The notes below the pieces were generated by a model that made no database searches, was not told the DNA's origin, and saw only the letters and a program-made list of their open reading frames with translations. Positions 1 to 5,378 of a DNA stretch of 5,378 bases are shown one piece after another. How positions within the stretch are numbered: position 1 is the stretch's first letter; each line of letters begins with the position of its first letter. Origin of the DNA: Gemmataceae bacterium (GTDB taxonomy: Bacteria; Planctomycetota; Planctomycetia; Gemmatales; Gemmataceae). The DNA is taken from the NCBI GenBank assembly GCA_025056835.1, contig JANWVS010000182.1, positions 1 through 5,378 on the forward strand, given 5' to 3'. The position numbers and the translations under genes are program-made.

Positions 1-647
1 TCATGCCGTCGAATCCGTTGGACGCCTACGGCCTGATGCTCTCGGCGATTGTCGATCCCAATCCGGTGATGGTGCTGTTGCCCAAGGCGCTGCTGCGCGT
101 GCGCGGCGACAAGCTCATACCCGGCGAACCGGCCGATCCGGAAGAGTTGAAGGCGATGATCGATGCGCCGGTCGGCGATCGCTCCCATTGGCAGCCGCGC
201 TGGCCGGACGTCAAGGAATACTATGTGCCGATCGGCGAGGCCGCACTGGTGCGCGAGGGGCAGCACGCGACGGTCATCAGTTACGGTCGGACGCTGCCGT
301 TGTGCGTGCAGGCCGCCGATCAACTTCGCGCGGAGCGGAATTTCGAGTATGACGTGCTCGACTTGCGGAGTATTTTTCCGTATGATTGGCCGGCGATCAG
401 CCGGAGCGTGTTGAAGACGGGGCGCGTGCTCATCGTCAATGAGGACACCGAGGTGACGAATTTCGGCGAGCACCTGCTGCGGCGCGTGGTGGATGAGCAT
501 TTCTACGAACTGCTGGTGCGGCCCCGTGTCTTGCTGGGCAAGCACGTGCCGGGGATCGGCCTCAATCCGGAATACGAGAAGAACACCGTCCCGCAACTGC
601 GTGACATCAAGGCGGCAATGGCCGAGTTGGTCGACGAGGCGGCCTAG
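1..647 (+). CDS. 2-oxoacid dehydrogenase E1 component, beta subunit (5'-partial)
   Basis: This is the C-terminal part of a thiamine-pyrophosphate-dependent E1 beta subunit (pyruvate, branched-chain 2-oxoacid or acetoin dehydrogenase type), which with E1 alpha decarboxylates a 2-oxoacid and passes the acyl group to the lipoyl E2. The frame is open to the left edge, so the ATG at position 3 is an internal Met, not the start; it lies in the family segment MPSNPLDAYGLM. About 214 residues are visible against a usual 325-350, so the N-terminal thiamine-binding part is off-window. The C-terminal transketolase-like domain is clear: YYVPIGEAALVREG, the VISYGR strand, VLDLRSIFPYDW, and VNEDTEVTNFGEHLL. 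A stretch of some 25-30 residues around LIPGEPADPEELKAMIDAP is longer than in textbook E1 beta proteins. It ends in TAG directly against the next ATG. Which 2-oxoacid it uses cannot be told here; the family call is firm. Confidence 0.9.
   Translation, partial: MPSNPLDAYGLMLSAIVDPNPVMVLLPKALLRVRGDKLIPGEPADPEELKAMIDAPVGDRSHWQPRWPDVKEYYVPIGEAALVREGQHATVISYGRTLPLCVQAADQLRAERNFEYDVLDLRSIFPYDWPAISRSVLKTGRVLIVNEDTEVTNFGEHLLRRVVDEHFYELLVRPRVLLGKHVPGIGLNPEYEKNTVPQLRDIKAAMAELVDEAA
636..639 (+). promoter_or_regulatory. Ribosome binding site for the transglutaminase gene, inside the E1 beta 3' end
   Basis: GAGG sits eight bases before the ATG at 648, within the last codons of the upstream E1 beta gene. 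Together with the abutting TAG-ATG this supports the chosen start and suggests translational coupling of the two genes. The match is short, so the call is moderate. Confidence 0.5.
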
Positions 648-2942
648 ATGCGGCGGCAGCAGCTGTTCCACGTCAGCTTTTATGCGACCCTGGCCCTGGC
701 GTCGGCCTGCCTGGCGTTGCCGGCGACCTTCTTCCTGTGGTGGATGCCGTTCTTCTTCGTCGCCGTGCTCGGTTTGTTGGTGGCGGCCTGGCGGCAGGAG
801 GGCCGGTGGCAGTTGTCGGACGCTGCTGCCAATCAGATCGGTGTGGTCTTGGCCTTGGGGGCGGCGGGTTGGCTGGTCTTCCATATCCCCCGCTCGGAAG
901 ACGACCTGATCGGCGGCCGGCTGGGATGGCCGGCGGGGCTGTTGCCGTATCTCGGTCCGTTCTTGCAAATCCTTTTGATCGTCAAGCTCTTCCGTGCCAA
1001 GCGGCTGGCCGACTTCTGGGGCATTCAGTCGATGGGCCTGGTCCTCGTCGGTTTGGCGGCGGTCCTGGCGGATGAGCAACTGTTCGGCCTGCTGTTGCTG
1101 CTGTACTGGACGAGTTTGCTGTGGACGCTGGTGCAATACTATCCGCTGCGGCAACGGTACCCCGAGGGCGCCGGGGCGGGGGCGGCGGGTGCGTGGTTGT
1201 TTGAGCCGAATGCGGCGCCGCTGCCGCCGGGGCGGTGGTGGGAGTTGCCGCGGACGTTGCGCTGGACGGCCGTCGTCGGCGCCGCGGCCTTCGTGCTTTA
1301 CCTCGCCACGCCGCGCTTGGGACAGGCTCAATGGAACGCCCTGCAACTGAGCACCCGGCTGCGCTTGAGCAGTCGCGGCAGCGACGCAGCCGGTATGGAC
1401 CTCAATCGCACGGGGCGCGTCGAACTTTCCGAAGAACCTGCCTTCGCCGTGGCGATCCGCGATTCCCAGGGGCGCACGGTGGACCCAGCCCGTGTGCCGC
1501 GCTGGCGCGTCGACACGTTGGAACTTTACTCGGGCGGGCGCTGGTATCCGTTTTGGCGGACGCCGGTGGCCGTCTTGAAACGGGCGTTGATGCCGCGCTT
1601 GTTGCCGCTGCAACCGTTGCCGGACCGCCTCAAGGCCGATGAGTGGTTGGTCACCATCGACGTCAAGCCGAGCGTGGTGGGCGGGCTGGTGTTGGCGGAG
1701 CCGGTCGACGTCGAGTTGGGCATCGGTCTGGGGCCGGCAAGCGACGGCCGGCCGCTGCCGCAGAACCTGTGGTACCATTTCGACGGCTGCGATGTGCTCG
1801 GCGTCAATCCCCGGGTCGAATGGAAACGAGCATATTCCTACGCCCAGCTGGTGCGCAGCGGCGGCGCCGCAGCGTCCCGAACGGTCCAGCTCTACGAAGA
1901 GTTCACCAACTGGCTGGCGGAGCAGCCGGTCCCGGAGGTCGTGCGCAGCTGGACCACGGAGCTGGTGGGCCGTCTTCCCGATCTGTCCGCCGCCGCGCGC
2001 CGGCTGGACGACCGTGGCCGCGTGGTCGCCGGCCATGAAGCGGAAGTGGCCGAAGCGCTGTGCCGTTACCTCACCGCCTCCGGCGAATATCGCTACAGTC
2101 TCGACCTGCGGCGCGACGACGCCAGTCTGGACCCGACCGCCGATTTTCTCATCAACGTCAAAGAAGGGCACTGCGAGCGCTTCGCGGGCGGCCTGGCCCT
2201 CATGCTCCGCGCCGTCGGCATTCGCAGTCGGGTGGTCAAGGGCTATCTCGCAGCCGACAGCGACGACGCCGGCCAGAGCATCGTCCGCCGCAGCCAGGCC
2301 CACAGTTGGGTCGAGGCGCTGATTCCCGGCGAGGCCCCCGGCCAATGGCGCTGGCTGGAATTGGATCCGACACCCTCCGCGGTCGTGACGGAGTCGATGC
2401 TGACCTCGTGGTGGCGCTGGCTGAGCGACAGCCTTGATCTCGCCGCCTTCTGGCGGCACTACATTGTCGATTACGAAGCCGAGCGGCAAGCCGATTTCTG
2501 GACGGAACTAGCTCAAGCATTGCTCGGCCGGCGCGGGGTGGTGATCCTGGCCGCGGCGGCGCTGGTCGGCGCCGTGCTTTGGCGGGGGCGGCGCTGGGTC
2601 CGTCGACTGACGATCGGGCTGGGGCACCCGTGGCGGCCGTGGAGGCAGTCGTCGGCGGCGGCGCTGTTTGCGACGCTCGTGCATCTGCTCGAGCAGCACG
2701 GCGGCCCGTCGCGGCGTGCTGCGGAAACCCCCCGCGAGTATGCCGAAGCGGCTGCCGCCCTGCTGGCACGCCAAGGGCCGACGCGGAGCCTGAGCGGCTT
2801 GCCGCTGCGCCTTGCGGCTGCCTACTATCGCGCGCGCTTCGGCGGTCGGCCGCCGACCGCTGCGGAAGCCGCCGAACTGGCCGCGGCCCTCGCCGGCCTG
2901 CGGGAACGTCTGGCGGGCGTTCACTTGGTCAGCTCCCGGTAA
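648..2942 (+). CDS. TgpA-type membrane transglutaminase-like protein with DUF4129-like C-terminus
   Basis: A 764-residue membrane protein with the TgpA layout. The N-terminal DUF3488-like part has about seven hydrophobic segments (roughly residues 9-26, 28-47, 62-80, 97-114, 123-141, 144-163, 205-221). A large, presumably periplasmic region follows, with a transglutaminase-like core: Cys509 in GHCERFAGG, then LMLRAVGIRSRVVKGY, His552 in AHSWVEA, and Asp573 in LELDPTP, the expected Cys-His-Asp triad. A further membrane helix lies near 629-646, and a cytoplasmic DUF4129-like tail at about 668-755 contains ETPREYAEAAAALL and AAYYRARFGG. Start: ATG at 648, supported by GAGG upstream. In many bacteria such genes sit beside a MoxR ATPase and a DUF58 protein; neither is in this window, and the upstream neighbour is a metabolic E1 beta gene. 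The substrate is unknown; peptide cross-linking or hydrolysis at the cell envelope is inferred from the family. Its 3' end overlaps the convergent selenoprotein gene by 22 bases. Confidence 0.92.
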   Translation: MRRQQLFHVSFYATLALASACLALPATFFLWWMPFFFVAVLGLLVAAWRQEGRWQLSDAAANQIGVVLALGAAGWLVFHIPRSEDDLIGGRLGWPAGLLPYLGPFLQILLIVKLFRAKRLADFWGIQSMGLVLVGLAAVLADEQLFGLLLLLYWTSLLWTLVQYYPLRQRYPEGAGAGAAGAWLFEPNAAPLPPGRWWELPRTLRWTAVVGAAAFVLYLATPRLGQAQWNALQLSTRLRLSSRGSDAAGMDLNRTGRVELSEEPAFAVAIRDSQGRTVDPARVPRWRVDTLELYSGGRWYPFWRTPVAVLKRALMPRLLPLQPLPDRLKADEWLVTIDVKPSVVGGLVLAEPVDVELGIGLGPASDGRPLPQNLWYHFDGCDVLGVNPRVEWKRAYSYAQLVRSGGAAASRTVQLYEEFTNWLAEQPVPEVVRSWTTELVGRLPDLSAAARRLDDRGRVVAGHEAEVAEALCRYLTASGEYRYSLDLRRDDASLDPTADFLINVKEGHCERFAGGLALMLRAVGIRSRVVKGYLAADSDDAGQSIVRRSQAHSWVEALIPGEAPGQWRWLELDPTPSAVVTESMLTSWWRWLSDSLDLAAFWRHYIVDYEAERQADFWTELAQALLGRRGVVILAAAALVGAVLWRGRRWVRRLTIGLGHPWRPWRQSSAAALFATLVHLLEQHGGPSRRAAETPREYAEAAAALLARQGPTRSLSGLPLRLAAAYYRARFGGRPPTAAEAAELAAALAGLRERLAGVHLVSSR

Positions 2943-3268
2943 ACATCGGGATGAAAACCGACATAGAGCACCTCGCCGCGGCGCAGGGCCGGCGCCCGCA
3001 AGTTGCCGGTGGGGCCGAGCAGGTGGGCGGCCAAGGTGTCGTCGTCGGGCCGTTCGCTTCCCAAGTTGAACTCCACGATCTTTTGGCCCTTGGCGACGAT
3101 CACTTTCTTGACCGATCGTGCCAGGGCGAGCGCCTCGGACCGTCCCTTGCGGACTTGCCTGGCGTCGGTTTGTTCCCCGACCGGGACGCGATGCTTCTCA
3201 AGGAACTCTTGAGCACGTGCGCAGGAAGTTCAACCCTTGCGATGGTACAGCCAATCGACGCCCTTCAT
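2921..3268 (-). CDS. ArsC/Spx-like family selenoprotein (TGA at codon 13 read as selenocysteine)
   Basis: Read through one in-frame TGA (3232-3230), this gene encodes 115 residues, the usual size of ArsC/Spx thioredoxin-fold proteins. The N-terminus is MKGVDWLYHRKG-U-TSC followed by ARAQEFLEKHRV. This matches the family pattern of a first beta strand, a redox motif and a first helix, with Sec13 in place of the first Cys of CTSC and Cys16 as the partner. The C-terminal part, LRAPALRRGEVLYVGF, fits the strand-turn region with its conserved Arg and Pro (Arg91, Pro93). The true end is TGA at 2923-2921. The start ATG at 3268 has AGGGAG six bases upstream. It lies 17 bases after the stop of the M32 carboxypeptidase gene, so the two are probably co-transcribed. 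A selenol-thiol pair suggests a thiol oxidoreductase; actual arsenate reduction is not shown. GC is lower in parts (about 52-58%) than in its neighbours. The alternative is a pseudogene with a nonsense mutation, but the exact placement at the redox Cys and the downstream stem-loop argue against it. Confidence 0.87.
3188..3229 (-). promoter_or_regulatory. Putative bacterial SECIS element
   Basis: Immediately after the TGA the mRNA can fold. A perfect six-pair stem CUCAAG/CUUGAG (3213-3208 with 3202-3197) closes a five-base loop AGUUC. The loop has G then U at its second and third places, about 24-25 bases after the UGA. Below it, GUG/CAU and GCG/CGC can extend the helix, with unpaired AAG on one side and CAC on the other. 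Bacterial SECIS elements lie within the coding region just 3' of the UGA, with a G or GU in the small apical loop at about this distance, so position and shape both fit. Folding was done by eye; no energy was computed. Confidence 0.65.
3230..3232 (-). other. In-frame TGA, proposed selenocysteine codon (Sec13)
   Basis: The codon order on the minus strand is CGC AAG GGT TGA ACT TCC TGC, giving R-K-G-U-T-S-C. TGA falls on the first position of a CxxC-type redox motif, the classic Sec site in thioredoxin-fold selenoproteins. The frame stays open for 102 codons beyond it. Confidence 0.85.
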
Positions 3269-3274
3269 GACGTT

Positions 3275-3280
3275 CTCCCT
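3275..3280 (-). promoter_or_regulatory. Ribosome binding site of the selenoprotein gene
   Basis: AGGGAG lies six bases before the ATG at 3268 and just after the TGA stop (3288-3286) of the carboxypeptidase gene. It is a good Shine-Dalgarno match at normal spacing. It fixes the start of the small gene and shows that its short N-terminal segment before the TGA is meant to be translated. Confidence 0.7.
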
Positions 3281-3285
3281 GGAAC

Positions 3286-4797
3286 TCAGAGGTGGTACAA
3301 CTCGCCGTATTTCTGGCGGAGATAACTCAGCAACGGTCGGGGACTCAGCGGCCGTCCCGTGACTTTCAGGCACAAGTCGCGCGAGCGCCAGCGCATGCCG
3401 GGGCGGTGAATCCGGTCGTTGAGCCAACCCTTGAGTCGGCGAAATTCGCCGCGGCGGAAGTCGTCGTCAAGCCCCGGAAGATCGCTGCGGGCTTGCTCCA
3501 TGAACTGGGCTGCGAAGAGGTTGCCCAGGGTGTAGGTGGGAAAGTAGCCGAATCCTCCCATGCTCCAGTGAATGTCTTGCAGGCAGCCGTGCGCGTCGTC
3601 GGGCGGGGTCAGGTCGAACGAGGCACGAAAGCGTTCGTTCCAGGCGGCCGGCGTGTCGTTGGCCGACAACTCGCCGCGGAGCAGCGCTTGCTCCAGCTCG
3701 AAGCGGAGGATGATGTGCAGGTTGTAGGTGACTTCGTCGGCTTCGACACGGATCAACGATCGGGCCACGCGGTTGACCGCGAAATGGAAGTCGTCGAGCG
3801 AGACATCGTCGAGCGCCCCCGGAAACGACTGACACAGGCGCGGGTAAAAGTATTCCCAGAACGGCCGACTGCGGCCGACCTGGTTTTCCCACAGGCGCGA
3901 TTGCGATTCGTGGATACCCAGCGATACGGGGCTGCCCATGGGGGTGCCGCAATGGTCGGGGTCCAGCCCCTGGTCGTAGATGCCGTGGCCGGCTTCGTGC
4001 AAGATGCCGAACAGTCCTTGCTGGAGGTCGCGCGTCTGGTAGCGGGTCGTCAACCGACAGTCGCCGGGGCCGATGCCGCTGCAAAAGGGATGGGCGGTCG
4101 TGTCGAGCCGACCGGCGGTGAAGTCGAACCCGATGGCCGCCGCTACCGACTGGCCGAACCAGTGTTGGCGGTCGATGGGGAAGTCGCGGGTCAGGACGTC
4201 GCTGCGCGGTTGGCGCCGGGCCTCGGCCAGGGCGGCGACCAACGGCGTCAACTCCCGGCGCAGCTCGGCGAACCAGGCGGCGACTTCCCGGGTCGTCGCC
4301 CCCGGCTCGTATTCGTCCAACAACGGATCGTACACCGAGTCCCGATAGCCGATGGCCTGGGCCTCTTCGCGCTTGAGGCGGACGATTCGGTCCAGCCAGG
4401 GAGCGAAGCTGGGGAAGTCGTTGGCCTGCCGCGCCTCCTGCCAGACGTTCTGGGCCCGCGTCGTGGTCCGGGCCAGTTCTTCCACCAGGCGCGTGGGGAT
4501 TTTGACCGCCCGCTCATGGACCCGGCGAATCTCGCGGACGTTGACCGCTTCGACGGCATCCGGCCGCGCCGCCAAGTCCGACTGCTCCACGACCGCCAGC
4601 CATTCCGCCAGCTGCGGCGCCGCCAGGCGCTCATGGACCAACCGGGAGATGAGGGCCATCTGCTCGGCCCGGTGGCCCGATCCCTTGGGCGGCATGTACG
4701 TCCGTTCGTCCCAACCGAGCAGGCTGCCGACCGATTCGAGCAGGCGCGCTTCACGAACGTGCTGGATCAGGCTGTGATAGGCGTCGGTAGGCGTCAT
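3286..4797 (-). CDS. M32 family metallocarboxypeptidase (carboxypeptidase Taq type)
   Basis: A 503-residue cytoplasmic zinc carboxypeptidase of peptidase family M32, which removes C-terminal amino acids from peptides. Length is typical (about 500). The zinc site HEAGH is at residues 267-271 (His267, Glu268, His271), and HESQSRLWEN at 296-305 supplies the third ligand Glu297. Other family blocks are HPFCSGIGPGDCRLTTRY (236-253), VEADEVTYNLHIILRFELE (351-369) and GGFGYFPTYTLGNLFAAQ (414-431). The N-terminal LLGWDERTYMPPKG is the usual opening motif. The frame extends upstream to a TTG at 4845, but the ATG at 4797 fits the family N-terminus better and has GGGA six bases before it, whereas nothing purine-rich precedes the TTG. 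No signal peptide is present. It probably forms an operon with the selenoprotein gene 17 bases downstream, and perhaps with the gene upstream. A role in peptide turnover is inferred from the family. Confidence 0.95.
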   Translation of the reverse strand: MTPTDAYHSLIQHVREARLLESVGSLLGWDERTYMPPKGSGHRAEQMALISRLVHERLAAPQLAEWLAVVEQSDLAARPDAVEAVNVREIRRVHERAVKIPTRLVEELARTTTRAQNVWQEARQANDFPSFAPWLDRIVRLKREEAQAIGYRDSVYDPLLDEYEPGATTREVAAWFAELRRELTPLVAALAEARRQPRSDVLTRDFPIDRQHWFGQSVAAAIGFDFTAGRLDTTAHPFCSGIGPGDCRLTTRYQTRDLQQGLFGILHEAGHGIYDQGLDPDHCGTPMGSPVSLGIHESQSRLWENQVGRSRPFWEYFYPRLCQSFPGALDDVSLDDFHFAVNRVARSLIRVEADEVTYNLHIILRFELEQALLRGELSANDTPAAWNERFRASFDLTPPDDAHGCLQDIHWSMGGFGYFPTYTLGNLFAAQFMEQARSDLPGLDDDFRRGEFRRLKGWLNDRIHRPGMRWRSRDLCLKVTGRPLSPRPLLSYLRQKYGELYHL

Positions 4798-4892
4798 GGT
4801 GCGTCCCAGCGGTGGCGGTTCAGCCGATGTCACGATACGACCCAACGGGGGCGGCGGTCAGGGCCGAGGCGGGGCGGGCGCCGCGTGGATGG
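4798..4892. other. Intergenic gap between two minus-strand genes
   Basis: These 95 bases separate the stop of the partial hypothetical gene from the chosen ATG of the M32 gene. The stretch is G/C-rich. It holds the weak GGGA ribosome site (4807-4804) and, if the TTG at 4845 were used, 16 extra N-terminal codons. I see no convincing promoter or terminator hairpin. Confidence 0.5.
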
Positions 4893-5378
4893 TCAAGCGG
4901 GGCGAGTGTCGTCGGCCAGGTCGGTCTCCCAGGTGTGCCAGATCGCCGCGACGTTGACCAGGTCGACGCGCAGCCTTCGCGGCGGATGCGGCGCCGCCGG
5001 TACCACGAAGGCGAAGGGCACGCCGCCGGGCGCCGTCGTCAGGGATTGATAGTAGACCGGTTTGCCGTCGGCGAGGCCGTACAACTCCAAGGGATCGGGC
5101 CAGGATCCTGCGAGTCTGCCGCTGACGGCCGCACCGCCGTCGTCGCACCGCCGCGCCGTCAGCCCTTCCAGGTAGGCGGCGCAGCGGACCTCGAGGGCGA
5201 TTTCGCCCCACGGGCCGTCTTCGGGCGCCGCGCCGGCCACAACGATCTCCAACTGATTCCGCTGGCGCAGCCGCTGGGTCACCTCGAAGGCGAACGGCCC
5301 CGTTTGCTCTTGCGCCAGGCAGTGGCCGTTGAGGGTGACCGCGCCGGTGCCCGCCAGGCCGGCGCAGGTGAGCCAGAC
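4893..5378 (-). CDS. Hypothetical protein with GH2-like beta-sandwich appearance (5'-partial)
   Basis: The frame is open to the right edge, so only the C-terminal 161 residues are visible; the GTG at 5282 is an internal Val, not a start. I do not recognise a named family. The first visible part, GAVTLNGHCLAQEQTGPFAF followed by EVTQRLRQRNQLEIVV and PWGEIALEV, resembles the jelly-roll sugar-binding domains of glycoside hydrolase family 2 and relatives (a surface-loop NGH, an F-F-VT edge, then a strand with N-LEI-V). The second part runs to RVDLVNVAAIWHTWETDL and is also strand-rich. Two visible Cys in the first part and two further on could be free or paired. No catalytic residues are apparent. 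It precedes the M32 gene on the same strand by 95 bases, so co-transcription is possible but unproven. Carbohydrate binding is only a resemblance made by eye. Confidence 0.7.
   Translation of the reverse strand, partial: VWLTCAGLAGTGAVTLNGHCLAQEQTGPFAFEVTQRLRQRNQLEIVVAGAAPEDGPWGEIALEVRCAAYLEGLTARRCDDGGAAVSGRLAGSWPDPLELYGLADGKPVYYQSLTTAPGGVPFAFVVPAAPHPPRRLRVDLVNVAAIWHTWETDLADDTRPA

Noticed and set aside
2236..2924. Minus-strand open frames opposite the 3' half of the transglutaminase gene
   Set aside because: They are rich in Arg, Pro and Ala, lack any family motif, and are shadows of the high-GC coding strand.
2934..2951. Possible terminator hairpin TCCCG/CGGGA
   Set aside because: The stem is only five pairs with an eight-base loop and no U-tract, too weak to call as a terminator.
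2921..3103. A 60-codon minus-strand frame as a separate small gene
   Set aside because: Its apparent start (GTG at 3103) is internal to the selenoprotein frame, and it has neither the redox motif nor a start signal of its own.
3230..3232. Reassignment of TGA to Trp or Gly in this organism
   Set aside because: TGA is the end of the M32 gene, of the partial hypothetical gene and of the selenoprotein gene itself, so it works as a stop here.
3230..3427. A 65-codon minus-strand frame ending at the TGA
   Set aside because: Its upstream part lies out of frame within the carboxypeptidase gene. Only the last 12 codons, from the ATG at 3268, are real, and they form the N-terminus of the selenoprotein.
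3292..5049. A 585-codon open frame on the plus strand opposite the carboxypeptidase gene
   Set aside because: It mirrors the M32 gene, whose HEAGH site and family blocks are unmistakable. Long antisense open frames are common in high-GC DNA, and its translation is low-complexity, with no recognisable domain.

Overview
The window is high-GC bacterial DNA (roughly two-thirds G+C by eye) and is almost entirely coding. It holds five genes in two blocks that converge near position 2930. The style of the proteins, including an E1-beta with a characteristic insert, a TgpA-like transglutaminase and an ArsC-family selenoprotein, suggests a planctomycete or a related environmental lineage. That taxonomic guess rests on family resemblance only. 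No tRNA, rRNA, insertion sequence or CRISPR array was seen.

Plus-strand block (1-2942): the C-terminal two-thirds of a thiamine-dependent 2-oxoacid dehydrogenase E1 beta subunit runs in from the left edge. It is followed, with no intergenic base (stop and start codons abut), by a complete 764-residue membrane-anchored transglutaminase-like protein of the TgpA type (multi-pass N-terminus, Cys-His-Asp core, last membrane helix, DUF4129-like tail).

Minus-strand block, read right to left (5378-2921): the C-terminal part of an unrecognised beta-rich protein with a GH2-like sugar-binding or jelly-roll look, then a complete M32 metallocarboxypeptidase (carboxypeptidase Taq family), then, 17 bases further on, a small ArsC/Spx-like thioredoxin-fold protein.

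The most notable item is this last gene. Its frame is interrupted at codon 13 by a TGA placed exactly where family members carry the first Cys of a CxxC motif (here U-T-S-C). Translation continues open for another 102 codons with ArsC-family sequence, and a stem-loop resembling a bacterial SECIS element lies directly downstream of the TGA. It is best read as a 115-residue selenoprotein that ordinary gene callers would truncate, miss or call broken. TGA also serves as a normal stop in this window, so the code itself is not reassigned. The two blocks meet tail to tail with a 22-base overlap of coding sequence.
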